A DNA stretch of 64,000 bases from Smittia aterrima (GCA_033063855.1 CP093830.1:15190854-15254853), one strand, 5' to 3'; shown: positions 39,801 through 51,462, counted from the first letter of the stretch. Notes: a model not told the origin generated them from the letters alone. Program-made: numbers and translations.

Positions 39801-40770
39801 CTTATTTTTCCATTTTTCATTTCTCTCCCAACCCCACATTATTATTTATGATTTGTCAGAGGGAGGAGTGGTTCTATATTTATCACTCACAAGGCTGTGA
39901 TCCCTTACCGGAATCTGCTTTATTTTATTAATTCATGATTTTTATGGATATTTTTTCCTTTATAAGCTTTTTCGGTTTTCATTAGTTACGCAACGTTCTA
40001 AAGATTTCGACTGAGGCGAACAAAAGTTTCTTACTCACTGAGATGATTTGAGAAAATTGATCGAACGAAAAAATGAAAAATTTTTCATCAGCAAAGGATT
40101 CGTTTCTCTTTTCTCTTTATTTTGAATCATAAGCAATTGTCTCGATCTCTTCGAGCGACGAGAGTGGATGCTGTGCAAGGGATATTTTCCTTCCTTGCGC
40201 TCTTGTATTTGTGAAATTCTAAGAAGGGATGTTTTCATCTGATTTCCAATCCACCACACTCTCTCGACATGAGGCTCTCGCCAATCAATTTGTTGCGAGT
40301 CTTCACAATGTGAATCACAAATTCCTGTCGAACCCTTTTGCTTTTCAATTTTCTTCACCCTTTCCCCATTTTTCATTCAGTTTTGATAGATACGACCGTT
40401 GCAACAGGTGGACACACTCTCTCACTCTTTCTCGTTGATTCTTTACGATTGCCAATCAAAGCGTTGCAGAAACGTTTCGTATCATAGGTCATATGGTAAT
40501 CGGCTTAGCGAAATAAGAAAATGAGCTTGAGGTCTTGACGTTTTCTTTAGAGACGGACTGTTTTTGTTAAAAAAAAATAATTTTAAGCTCTTGACAACGA
40601 CTCTGAAATTCAAGATGAAGATAGCTCGTTAAATTTGATTTTCTAGTCTATGTCTTTATTTAGTTTTTAAATTTTGAGTAACAAGCATCATTAATAAATA
40701 ATTTTCATCTAATTTAAGACAATCAAAATTTTTGGGACCACAAACGGATTCAATTTCTTGTTTTACATTT
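36872..40770. other. Gene-poor stretch, probable intron or 5' flank of the sidestep-type gene
   Basis: Apart from the tRNA-like sequence near 37.7 kb I see no exon, RNA gene or repeat with clear ends. Open frames of up to 113 codons are unsupported. The right end holds the 3' UTR of Elongin-A (AATAAA on the minus strand at 40774-40779). Confidence 0.4.
37668..37740 (-). repeat. tRNA-like sequence (tRNA-derived SINE head or tRNA pseudogene)
   Basis: Read on the minus strand this contains an A-box-like tagcttagttgtc, an anticodon arm with 4-bp stem (ctga/tcag) around the 7-nt loop ccgatga, and a B box (ggttcgactcc) in a T-arm-like context. The loop would give anticodon GAT (Ile), but position 33 is C instead of the near-universal U. 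The acceptor stem pairs poorly and eukaryotic nuclear Ile tRNA normally uses AAT. I therefore favour a tRNA-derived short element or pseudogene over a functional tRNA. No poly-A-like 3' tail or target duplication was located. Confidence 0.5.
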
Positions 40771-40828
40771 AAATTTATTATCTCCCAATTCTCGCCAAAT
40801 GGAACATTTGCATGATAGCGCCTTCTTT

Positions 40829-42988
40829 TCAACGTCTGAATTTTGATAAAATTTTTGCCATCATAGGCGCTTTCTTGTTGATGTTACGATTTATTCCACG
40901 TCCAACGACTTATGAAGGAGAGAAAAAGAAAGAAATATTTTAGTTTAAAATCGCTATCAAAATTTATAAACTCACCGTTTTGAGCATCGTCACGAATGCC
41001 CGCAGCTACACGTAGTCTAGCGTCACCTGCTGCTGCTAAATTTGGAGCGATATTTCGTAATCCGACGGTTCTAGCTGCTGGACTGACAACCAACTTTCTG
41101 TTAGTTCCGAAAATCTCTTGCTTGCGCATGATACCTCGCGGTGGTTTCACTATCGAATCAACGAAAGCCATTTTCGTCTTTTGCACTCCATTTGATGTCT
41201 TCTCTTGATGCTGTTTAATGTTTTTTGTGAGTCTACTTAACTTAATTTCATCCTCTTGCGTACACCGTTCATACATTTCGCGCCACGACTCCATTTCCAG
41301 CCTTTGTCGTGTTCTGAACTTCCTCTTAACATGTGGTTCCCATAGCTCGTCTGTATCTTCCAAAAGCTCCTGATTGTAATATTCAATGTTGCTTAATTGT
41401 TCAGGCTTTGCTTTTTCTAAGACAGGTCGAATGACATGAAACGGTACTCCGCCGGTGGACTCAATGAATTCTATGTTGTCTTGCAATACTTTAATACAAC
41501 TCTCAAAAAGTGTTGGGACAGCCCTTTGCACTCTGTTGCCACTGTAGACTCGTGTACGGTTTGCTTTTGATGAAAAACTTTCAGTGAGAAGTTCACGGTC
41601 AGTCATTTTCGGTTGAGGACGGAAATACGATGAAGTTGATCCGAGAACTGATGTATTAATATAATCTTTGACGACTGAGTTAAGAGGCATTGGACGATAA
41701 TCAGGGATTGAAACATCTGTTGGTAATTCGGCGACAATATCGGCAAGCGGCTCAAGTTTGGGTTTCTGAGTGAGCAGCTTAGGCGGAGCCGTTAACGCTT
41801 TCAAAGACTTTTTTGAATCGTTTCCTGAAGATTTTTTCTCGTCTCGTGATAATTTGCTTGGTGACTTTACTTTTACAATTTTATCAGCCAATTGCAAGTC
41901 CTTTTTCTTGGAAGTCGACGGCATGTCAAATAATGCGAGGGCTTCTGCAAATCCAATTCCTTGAGAACCGTCTAACTCTTCATCAGCTTCTGACTTTACT
42001 TTTTCCGTTTTTTCTTTTGATTTTGTGCTCGACTTTTCTCTGTGCTTCGAGGAAGACTTTGAATGACTTCCATTGCTTGATGATGCTGATTCTTTCTTAA
42101 TTTCTTGAGGTTCCAATTTTGGTTTCTTGGGTGATGATTTGTTTTCTTTGGACTCGGTCGAGACTTCCTCTTCATGTTTACGCTTTGAAGAACTGCTCTC
42201 TCCGTGACTAGTTTTAGAGTGACGGTGACTCTTGTGATGTTTCCCTTCTGACAATTTACTTTCACTGCTTTGTGATGATTTTTTATCGACGCTGTCGCTT
42301 CTTTTCGATTTCTTATCTTCTTTGCTGGGGTGGTGACCATTGCGGGACGAATGCTCAGATTTGCTGTGAGAATTTTTTGAATTGTGTGATGATGAAGAGG
42401 ACGATTTCTTCTGATGTGTTTCTTGGGGAGGTGAATCGGGCTCTTCAGGTTCAAGTTTGATTGGGAGTTCTAATAAAGTAAAAGTTCTTTTAACAAACAA
42501 ACTCTTCGAAACACTCGAAAACTTACTGAATAGAGGTACCGGAGGCTTTGACTTTTCAGATTTTTCAGCTTGATCGACCATTTCCTTCCACACTGCGACA
42601 AGCTTCTCGGCAAGATCGCCCGCTTCTCCATCCATTTTACGTACACTGTTTACTGTCTTTCCTATTCCTGTGACTTGAAGATGGTTAACATTTACTTTCA
42701 GCTTTGCAAGACGAGTTAAGCAGTGATGAATCTAAAAGAAAACAGAAAGTAAACTTAAAATATTCGCTTGATGACGTAAAACGATAGAGATTTCGTGAGA
42801 CAGCGAAAGTTATTTTTTATATTCCATTGAAACGTGTCGTGCATTTATCTCAATTTCAATGCCAACTTTATGCAAAGTCTTCACTTCTTCGAAGGTCACT
42901 GGTGTTTACTTACTCGCTGTGGATCGTCGAATTGTCGTTCAATCGACTTTTTGTAATGCAGAATATAATTAAGAATTCCATCATTCAT
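40829..42988 (-). CDS. EloA: Elongin-A (transcription elongation factor B subunit 3), 617 aa
   Basis: Exons: 42988-42914, 42731-42527, 42469-40976, 40908-40829; phases agree and total 618 codons. Residues 1-90 form the TFIIS N-terminal (LW) domain (LTRLAKLKVNVNHLQVTGIG, then AEKLVAVWKEMV). A long Ser/Lys/Glu-rich linker follows (about 100-310). The Elongin-A core has GGVPFHVIRPVLEKAKPEQL, then NIEYYNQELLEDTDELWEPH and KRKFR, which is the BC-box/F-box-like region that recruits Elongin B/C. The C terminus is APMMAKILSKFRR. Elongin suppresses RNA polymerase II pausing and can act as a Cullin-RING substrate receptor. The third exon reads open through the preceding intron in another frame, but the spliced form restores the conserved sequence. 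It is head-to-head with SRP14. Confidence 0.93.
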
Positions 42989-43252
42989 CTTGACTGCGTT
43001 TCCTTTCACACTGAACACTTAAACAAAAATATTCCAAGCAAACTGAGATGCGTCTTATCACTTCGAAGACTTACGAGAAAAAGCCTACTTTTCAATGAAC
43101 TTTTTCAAGAATTTCTAGCTGCGCCAGCTGAGAATCACAAGGTGCGCCAAAAAGCGCATTTCTTAAACTTATTTTCAAAAGGGGCCTGAATAGAAAACTC
43201 GTCGAAAGTGTCTTGTCAACATAAACCTGCGATTTCAATTTATTTCTGCAGA
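42989..43252. promoter_or_regulatory. Bidirectional promoter between Elongin-A and SRP14
   Basis: The two start codons (42988 minus, 43253 plus) are 264 bp apart, so both 5' UTRs and both promoters must fit here. I see no TATA box at a convincing distance from either start. Shared divergent promoters are common for housekeeping gene pairs. Confidence 0.6.
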
Positions 43253-43812
43253 ATGGTTTTACTAAGTTATAGCGCTGTAAGTAATAATTTGTTGAATTAT
43301 ATGACGTTTATTCTAAGCTTGTTTTCTTCAAGTTCCTAACGCAGGTGACGATTCTGGCTCAGAAGGTTCGCAATCAAAGTGCATTTACAATCACCTTTAA
43401 ACAATGTGAGTTACAATCGATTCATTGCAATTTATCAATGATTAATATCTCTTGAGCTCGCTGTCTTGCTCATTCGTAAAGCGTTTTAATCAAATAAGAT
43501 CTTTTCGGAAGAAATTGAAGTCGAAATCGTAATGAGCTATCTGCACTTGGAATTAATTGAACTTATTTTAATTTTCTAGATGATGGAATTGACAAACCCA
43601 AACCTAGAGAAGGCAGACCGCCATATCCTGAGCCTAATGAGAATTATTGCTTGATTCGAATGAAAGCTAAAAACAAGAAAATCTCGACAGTCGTTAAGAA
43701 GTCAGATATCCCAAAAGTCATGGAGTCATATGGAAAGATCATGAGAGCGAACATGGATGGACTGAAGAAAGTGAAGCGAATTAAAAACAAATCGAAAGCT
43801 CTTCAGGGCTAA
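43253..43812 (+). CDS. Srp14: Signal recognition particle 14 kDa subunit (3 exons, 109 aa)
   Basis: Exons 43253-43276, 43333-43405 and 43580-43812; GT-AG introns in phase, 110 codons with stop. It begins MVLLSYSAFLTQVTILAQKV and carries the SRP14 signature KKISTVVKKSDIPKVM followed by the RANMDGLKK motif near the C terminus. SRP14 pairs with SRP9 to bind the Alu domain of SRP RNA and delays elongation during signal-peptide targeting. The length is near the conserved core; the alanine-rich tail of primate SRP14 is absent, as in other insects. The first exon is only 24 nt. Its stop lies 152 bp from the stop of the convergent MADF-BESS gene, whose AATAAA (minus, about 43847-43852) falls close to the SRP14 stop, so the transcripts probably overlap. 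Confidence 0.95.
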
Positions 43813-43963
43813 AGCTTCTCGAACAAACGTCTCCTTGTCTGTGCATTGTTTTCTTTATTTTGGTTATAAAGTTGAAACTTTATATGAAAATATTTTCCAT
43901 GAAGAGCTTCGAATTAAAGAGAAAGAAGTTTTTCAGTTTAAAAGTATTTATAATAAGTTTTTT

Positions 43964-44756
43964 TTATTGATCGATCTCGTATGCAATTTGATACAGAATT
44001 TCTTGAATTTTTATACGAGCGCGCATATTCTTATCGTCTGGAAGTTTGTCAAGTGTAGATTGGAGGCTTTTGAGAAAGAGTTCATTAGATTGCGCTCCAC
44101 ATCCAGAGGACACTGAAGTCTCGTTCACAATGTTTTTCGTAGTTGATTCTTCCTGCACTTCACTAAGTTGATCCTCTTCATATTCAAAGTAAGGCTCGAT
44201 TATTACCGATGATTGTTGGTTAGTTCTATTCTTCTTGCTTATCACAAAACTTCTCTCACTTTTCTTTTCGTCGGTGGAATCTTCTTCCTCGTATTCGATT
44301 TCAATCATCTTTTCATTTTTATCAGTTTTGTCTCTAGAAGTCTTTGTAAATGATTTGATTCGTCCTTGATTAAAAGCTTTGTGAAGATCATTAAACCACG
44401 GAAGTTTGGAGGATGATGAAACTCCGTTATCCATTTTCTTAATTTCCTGGCCTGAAAGAATACTTTGAATATATTTATATTTTTAAACTTGATTTGCTTG
44501 CCATAAGTTGTTCTGTATATTCTGATTTTATTTTTAACTTCAGCCAACGAGAGACCAAACTCATCCATAAGTGATTTGTAAGATGCTTGTTTCTGCAAAT
44601 GGAAACAGTTTTATTTAGCGCCAAATTAATTTATGTTAAATTTGCCTTGGATTTAACTGCATAATCCGGATCTGACACATTCCAAAGCGAGGAGTTCTTT
44701 ATATACTTCTTGATAAAACTATGCTTTGTGTCGGTATTCCATTTATCTTTACTCAT
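43964..44756 (-). CDS. MADF-BESS domain protein (3 exons, 229 aa; GC-AG introns)
   Basis: Exons: 44756-44646, 44592-44502, 44451-43964, 690 nt with phases agreeing. The N-terminal MADF domain (about residues 7-90) shows FIKKYIKNSSLWNVSDPDYA, then a YKSLMDEFGLSLAEVKNKI segment and YRTTYGQEIKK, then KLPWFNDL. The middle is acidic and basic by turns. A C-terminal BESS motif is seen in LFLKSLQSTLDKLPDD followed by IKIQEILYQIAYE. MADF-BESS proteins bind DNA through MADF and make protein contacts through BESS; many are lineage-expanded regulators in insects. Both introns (53 and 50 bp) begin with GC (GCAAAT, GCAAGC) and end CAG. No GT donor restores the conserved domain across either gap. A hAT-like MITE sits 104 bp upstream of the start. 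Confidence 0.8.
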
Positions 44757-44860
44757 GCTAAGAAATATTAAAAACAACTGTACGTTGAAGAATCATTGAA
44801 TTCGCTTCAAGTTAAATTCGCTTCGGTATGAGGTCCAAAACCTTTTTTCTACCTCGGGAC

Positions 44861-45235
44861 CAGTGTGGAGGTGCTTTTGAAGTGAGGTGCCAGGTGCTAG
44901 CACCTTTTGCATTCGTGGCACCTGAGTTTAAAAATACTTCATGTGCCCCGCACCTCGAAAAAAAAAGCACCCAGGTTCGTCGCACCTTGACTAAAAAAAG
45001 CACCTAGGTGTTTCGAACCTTGAAAAAAAAGGAACCTAGGTGTTTCGAACCTTTAAAAAAAAAGCACCTAGGTGCTTTTTTTAGTCAAGGTGCGACGAAC
45101 CTGGGTGCTTTTTTTTTCAAGGTGCGACGAACCTGGGTGCTTTTTTTTTCGAGGTGCGAGGAACCTGGGTTCCATTTTTGTCAAGGTGCGAAGCACCAAA
45201 GTAATGTCGCACCTACGTTCCGCACCTCCACACTG
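44861..45235. mobile_element. 375-bp hAT-like foldback MITE (8-bp TSD)
   Basis: An 8-bp direct repeat, ctcgggac, flanks the element (44853-44860 and 45236-45243). Its ends are a 14-bp inverted repeat: cagtgtggaggtgc on the left and gcacctccacactg on the right. A CAGTG-type terminus with 8-bp duplication is the hallmark of the hAT superfamily. The interior is built from units of about 35 bp (such as aggtgcgacgaacctgggtg plus a T-run) arranged in opposite orientations on either side of about 45069, so the whole folds back on itself. It has no coding capacity of its own; the 90-118-codon frames across it are by-products of the repeats. Confidence 0.82.
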
Positions 45236-45243
45236 CTCGGGAC

Positions 45244-47650
45244 AAAACCTACTTTTAATGAAAACGCAGATAACAGCAGAAAAAAAATTAAACACGATTT
45301 GTTTTGTGTTTTTTCTCTCAACTTTGGAGAACGAAACCAATTTTTTGTAGATTTTCGTATTTGAATCAACAGAGATTATTCAAACTCTGCAAGATAATCT
45401 CTTTAAGCCACATTCAACAAAAAATCGCCGATTAGTTGTTATTTTATTAGCTAATGTCAAACAACTTTAGGACGTTATTTATTTTCATAACTTCTTTCGA
45501 CATGATGTTATATGTAAACAAACTTTTGATGCGTGAAAAAGCGACAAATTGTTCCAAATTGTTGGGAACGCTCAAGTCTTTATTTTGAATTAAAACTTAC
45601 AAAAAATATGCTATAAATCGAAAAATTAGCCGAATTGAGAAAACAGGAAACACGCGGATTTTCTTCGGCCCAAGACCGAAGTGGCATCTCGTTTGCTTCT
45701 TTCAAACATTGGATTCGCTCCATTCGAGAAGTTTGTGTGAGACTCTTGCTTGAGGAGATCTAAAACTTTTGTTAATTCATTTAGTTAAGGTAAAGAACGG
45801 TTTTAAAGTTGGTATTCAGTGATGTAAGCGATAGAAGCGTGTATTAGCATTAAATTCGTTCGTGAAAGTTCTCTGACGTTGCGACTAGATGAACTTGAAA
45901 ATTTTCACATTTTCCCGAGTTGATTTTATTTTGCCAAGTTTCGCTTCTAATTCGAGCCAGTAAGCTAAGTTGAAACATTGTTTCGTTTCTATTTTTGGTT
46001 TAAATGCGATTACGCTTTAATTTATCTTAAGATTGCGAAACGGAGCTTATCCTAACCAATCTTATGTTGCCTAAGCCAGATGTGAACACTCGCATAAAAG
46101 TTCTGTGTTTGTGTGTGCGAAAAGAAAGAGAGAGCGAGCGACAAAAGGAACAAACTGTGATGACTATGACTCCATACGATGATCCAGCCAGTCGCCGTAG
46201 GGACTGTTCAAAAATTACGAGAAATAATAATTTAAGCCCTCACTTACGAAAATTTTATCCTTAAAGCTCCTCGTAATTTAGAAACAGACCATGAAATGAT
46301 AAAGTCACATCATGTCGAAATAGAATCGCATAAATGCAATGAGATACAGTCTGGAACTTGTTGAAAGTGTTAGTGGAGAAGACTATTTTTGCGGACTTTA
46401 GAATATCTGACGCCAAGTTCGCTTAATCATCCGTCTTATCATACCTGGTTGAATTGAAAGATATATTTTTAGCTTCCTTTTGAAGCCGAGATGTGTGGGC
46501 GATGTTTTTTTTTCGCTGATTAGATAAAACGTTCCTTAAATGAAAATTGTGTATAGCAACAGTGCTTAATAAGTTGTACTCGACTTAAGCGACCTGCACC
46601 TACGGACGGCTGCCCATTTAATAATTCATGAAATAATCCGTATCGATTTTTCCGCTTTCATTCGAGTTTCAATGACTGACAATATTTCTCATTCTCAACA
46701 ACGTGTGAGTTCCTTGTTGATTTAATGAAAGGTCTTATAAAATGAAAGATTTTTCATAAGCAACATGTTCAAAACTTGAAGAAAAACTTGTGCAATGAAG
46801 TGGGCGAGTGCCTCGATAGGGTTGTTCGATAATTCCGAGCGTTTAGCTTTCATTCACACAAAAATATTCTCGCTAACCATTGTTGAAAGTTTGTTTCTTA
46901 AGTCTCGATTTACATTTTCTTTCATGAACATAGAACGAACAGATATTTTATTTTTAGACACGGGCTTTATGAAATCATCAATATGTCGTCATATGTTCGC
47001 GGCTCCATTGTTCAAGTTCACGTTTAAAGCAAACATCTCAAATTAAGCGCGAGGCGACGATTAATGTATGGAATCATCCTGCAATCAAATAATTCTCCAC
47101 TTTTATTCAATGTCTAAGCTCTGGCATTGCGCAATTGTTTACACGAGGAATTAAACCAAATTGAATTGCGATTCGCGAAAATAAAATCGAAATTTAAGCT
47201 TCATCATTTCCAATTGCATTGCACGACACTTAATTGAACTGATTGCTTTAAATTGCTCGCGTCGCAGAACATGAAAAATGGGGCTCGAGAGGAAAATAAT
47301 GATCGCGACTCGCATCGTCACGAATTAATTAATATTGGATGTATCAATTAGAATGCAAAGGAAGTTTTTTCTTTACGGTTTGAACTCTCTATAATCAGCT
47401 GCTTGTCTACCGGCTTCTTCAATAACGAAAAAAGAAATTTGCTCAATTGAATGCGCGCCCACATTTTTTTTTTCAAACACGTGATTAGTAGAAAACAAAA
47501 ATACAAAATATGAGTCATCTTCGTTACATTTTGTTTCTTTTGGGGTAATTTTCAAGAAATTGACGTAGCGAGATAAAACCCTGGCGTTTGTTTGATAAGA
47601 TTTCGCAATCTAGCTAATTAAATCTCAAGTTATTACGCACGAAGTGCTTG
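45244..47650. other. Intergenic region between the MADF-BESS and PP2C genes
   Basis: No recognisable coding exon, RNA gene or repeat with ends. Short open frames (60-83 codons) lack domain or splice support. The left part must contain the MADF-BESS promoter and the right part the upstream region of the PP2C gene. Confidence 0.5.
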
Positions 47651-47653
47651 GCT

Positions 47654-47688
47654 TATAAAGAAGAGCTCAAGTGAAGCATCGCTCATTC
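47654..47688 (+). promoter_or_regulatory. TATA + initiator core promoter, PP2C gene
   Basis: tataaag (47654-47660) lies 31 bp upstream of the A of an arthropod-type initiator TCATTC (47683-47688, A at 47685). This is the canonical TATA-to-start spacing. It lies about 270 bp upstream of the PP2C start codon. No clear DPE follows at +28. A 5' intron is possible but not required. Confidence 0.5.
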
Positions 47689-47957
47689 GCTTAGCACTGA
47701 ACTACCAATTATCATCACCATCTTCCTAATTGTCGATATTTCAACAAAAAATATTTTAGTCTACTGATAAAAAAAAATCACAACATTCGCAACACATGAC
47801 ATTTGAGTGAATTCAACGCGACAAAAACATAAAGAAAGAAAAACCTTCGATCATTTAACTGCAGCAGCGGCGGCGAATTTATTTCGACTTACGTTGTGTG
47901 TGTGGGGAAATGCTTGATAAGACCTGATTGAGACACAAAGTAAGAAAACACCGTAAA

Positions 47958-50900
47958 ATGGGAGCATTTCTAGAGAAGCCCAACACTGACAAGCATAATG
48001 AGACGGGCGAGGGTAATGGACTCAGATTTGGAGTCAGCTCTATGCAAGGTAAGTGAAAACTTTAAATATAAATAAATTAAGCTTTGACATGAATGTCTCT
48101 TTAGGATGGCGATGTGAAATGGAAGATGCTCACTTTGCAAGAACAAACTTAGGAGAAGGTCTCGCCGATTGGAGTTCATTTGCAGTATTCGATGGTCATG
48201 CAGGCTTTAAAGTATCAGAGCACTGTGCACAGCACCTCCTAGAAGCGATAACACACACGGAAGAATTCAGAAATAGCGACGTCGTCAAGGCAATTCACTC
48301 AGGCTTTCTCAAGTTGGATAACAAAATGCGCGACATCCCGGAGCTTGCAAGTGGTGCAGATAAGTCCGGAACGACAGCAGTCTGCGCATTCATATCAAAT
48401 GAAAATATTTACATTGCAAACTGCGGCGATTCACGTGCTGTCATCTGCCGTAATGGCGTTCCTATCTTCTCTACACAAGATCACAAGCCAATTCTGCCGA
48501 CTGAGAAGGAAAGGATTGTAAATGCTGGAGGTTCCGTGATGGTGCAGCGAGTAAACGGAAGTTTAGCTGTCTCACGAGCTCTCGGTGATTACGATTACAA
48601 GAACGTCTCTGAACTTGGACAATGTGAACAACTAGTGTCTCCTGAACCTGAAATCTTCTGCCAGGAACGCGATGCTCAAGATTACTTCCTCGTGTTGGCC
48701 TGTGACGGAATTTGGGATGTGATGAGTAACGAGGCCGTATGCAGCTTCATCAGCAATCGCCTTCGACTTACCGATGATTTAGAATTGATTTGTAATCAAG
48801 TGATAGACACATGCTTACACAAAGTGAGTTCAATTTTAAAAGTTTACATCGACCTTAAACTTCAAATTTTTCGATTTTTGTTTGCAGGGAAGTCGCGATA
48901 ACATGAGCATCATCATTATTCTTTTCCCCGGCGCTCCACAAAAGTCTCCAGAAGCGATCGAAGCTGAGGAAGAGCTCGAACGAAACATACGTAAAACTAT
49001 CAAAGGTTATTATAAAAAATATTTTTGTCGTAGACTTCGAACGAATCTTTGAGCGAGATTATATTTTCTCGGAAGGAAACCAAGTTTGCCATTTATATTT
49101 GATATTTGTTCTAAGTCAGTTAACTTCCTTCCACTCTTAAGCTCTTCTGTTACCATTTAACGTTTAAGGAAAAAAGAACAAATTTTGTTAAGATTTATCT
49201 TTTGATAAGAATGAAGAGAGAAGAGGGAAAAAAAGTCACCACACCAAAGCAACGTTAAATTCTGTGATCCTCGTCCCGCCACTTGTTATTCAAAGTCAAG
49301 GTTTTTTCCTTCTCGCGCAACTTTATGTTGTAAATGATGTGTTTATCTGTCAAATGAGCTGCTTAAGAACTTCAAACGTTAGCGAAGTTTAACGTGGAGC
49401 TGATAACAGTTATTAAATCACAAGCTTCCCAACGGCAATACCGCTCAATTCGAAACAGCAGTTTATTTTTACTCACCCCTGCCTTGATATTTTCTTGTCA
49501 TCTTCCTTTTTAGTCAATAATTTTATTGTTAGAATGAAATTGTTGTTAATTTAATTTCTATGGAATAGAAATGAAAGCCTCCGATTTGTTGTACAAAGAA
49601 ACCGTTGTTGATGAAATTTTAGAAGCATAAGAAATTAATTTATTCTTATGACAAGTAGGAACAGTTTCAAAACTAGGTCAAGTCTTATTCAAGTTACTTT
49701 AATGTAACATTTTGAGACAGAACTGATGATAGTCCCTACAATGATATTTTCCTTTCCACCCACGTTCAGTAGCACGAATCAAAGATTAAGTAGTTTTAGT
49801 GAATTCTTCAAGCAAAGCAATATTTTTTCCTTCGATAAATCCAATTTCTTCCCTCGTTGTAACGGGGCAATATGAAACTCATCCAAAGGTAGTCTGGTGT
49901 GTGTAGGCCAAAGGTCTTTGAGTGTTTTCTAGCGTAAGCGCTTAGGAAGATGTTTGATGGTTTTAATGTTTAACTCAAAGTAGTGATAATAAGTCACTCC
50001 TAATTCTTAATACTGGGATTGTAAACCTTTTGTTTAGACATGTTTTAATTATATTTATTTTAATTAGTAAAAACTTTATGACTAGCTTTAGGATGAAAGA
50101 ATAACACTTAAGATATAAAAGTAATTTCCCCAACGATGCCTCCACAAAAAAAACAGAACCAAATTTAGGTTTCAAATGATTCTTGCCACTAGTAGTCATT
50201 ATCATAAAAATGAAAATTGCGGTTCGTTCACCGTTAATTGAATCAACTCATCCACATTCTCTAATATCATGAGTCTTGTGAAAAAGTTTTGTAATTAGTG
50301 CCAAGAAATTTTTTCCTAATCTTAACTTTTGATCGTATGCAATATGATGCTTCAGGAAGGTTGTCGTAAGATCATGCTCAATATTCTTGTCTTTTTTAAA
50401 TGTTCAAAGCAACTCAGCTAGAATAACTATTAAAGATTGGTTGAAAAAGTTAATGAAGATGGAAATCAAGAAACACGCTAATCATGATAATCATTAATTA
50501 GTACGAAATATATTTTATTGGTAAATAAATTTAAGTAATGGGAACCAAAAAGAAAAATAAATGAAATCACCTTTCATTGAAAGTACCTCATGCTCAGCTC
50601 ATTTTCATAAATTGGTTTCAATCTCACCAAATTAAATTTAAAAACAAATAGAAACATGTGAACGAGTTCTTTGTTGAAAGCACAGAAATGAATATTTATA
50701 TAAAAGAATTATAAAAGAGTCTCAATAAACAATTCAAACGACCCAGAAATCCAGTCAAGGAAAATGGAAATTTAAGCGGGGACTTCTTGTGGCGTTTGTT
50801 TACATTCGTGCGATTTTTCATGATTCGCCACATGAATCCACGGAGATTAAGTTTCCACGGACCCCAAACATGTTTAACTTCCAAATCTGCGGTGAATTTT

Positions 50901-51462
50901 TTTCTCTTTTAGCCGCAACCCTCTCGAGATAAGCAAATAATTAAATTTCTGATAACTGAGCATGAGGTATGAAAGATGATAACAGAATCATTTGATTTAT
51001 TTGTTAATTAGTTTCATGAACTTTTATTTCAATCTATATAAATATCTCTCTTATCCTAAGTGACTAACTTTACGTCTGTCTTTTCGTTGTTCTGAACCAA
51101 CTCATTCCATAAGTTTGCTTTTATAATTAAGTTAACTTCATTAGTCGTTAAGATAGAATAGAAATTATTGATTCGGTCTAACGTAATTTTGCAAACTATT
51201 TGAAATATTTTATTGATGTTTATTTTCTTTTGGATTTACAGAATTCACTGAAGCTCCCGAAGCTGATTTCGACGTTGCCTCTTTGATGTTTAGATTGAGT
51301 ACCAGTGACATTAACTGGCCTCCAGGTGGCGGCGTTGAATCCAAGTAAGATCAAATACAACTAAAATCTTTTTTATTCATACAATTTGTTTTAAGGTATA
51401 AGTTCATCACAGAAGTTATCAAAGAAATTTGCCCTGATCTCGCTGAAACCGAATTGGATTAA
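47958..51462 (+). CDS. alph: PPM1A/B-type protein phosphatase 2C (5 exons, 365 aa)
   Basis: Exons 47958-48048, 48105-48823, 48888-49005, 51242-51344, 51396-51462; phases agree, 366 codons. It begins MGAFLEKPNTDK, so it has an N-myristoylation-type MG start like PPM1A. Metal-dependent phosphatase motifs are complete: RCEMEDAHF, VFDGHAG, GTTAV, NCGDSRAV, DHKP, SRALGDYDYK, ACDGIWDV and DNMS. The acidic residues that bind two Mg/Mn ions are present. A C-terminal helical domain follows the catalytic core, as in PPM1A/B, proteins that dephosphorylate stress-kinase and TGF-beta pathway targets. Drosophila alph is the likely counterpart, but a sister gene exists there and the symbol is tentative. Intron 3 is 2.2 kb, far longer than the others. 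AATAAA signals lie at 51494 and 51518. Confidence 0.92.
49006..51241 (+). other. Long intron 3 of the PP2C gene
   Basis: This 2,236-bp intron starts GTTATT and ends TTTACAG. It is much longer than the 50-65-bp introns on either side. I see no coding exon, repeat with ends or RNA gene in it. Confidence 0.6.

Noticed and set aside
41996..42454. 152-codon alternative-frame product inside the Elongin-A linker
   Set aside because: It is a shifted reading of a Ser/Lys-rich low-complexity region on the same strand as the real exon.
45008..45364. Open frames of 90-118 codons across the hAT-like element
   Set aside because: They translate the inverted tandem units and T/A runs of the MITE and run past its boundary into unrelated sequence.
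48824..48887. Retained intron giving a C-terminally altered PP2C
   Set aside because: GT-AG splicing in phase restores the conserved DNMS motif, so the read-through is taken as intron.
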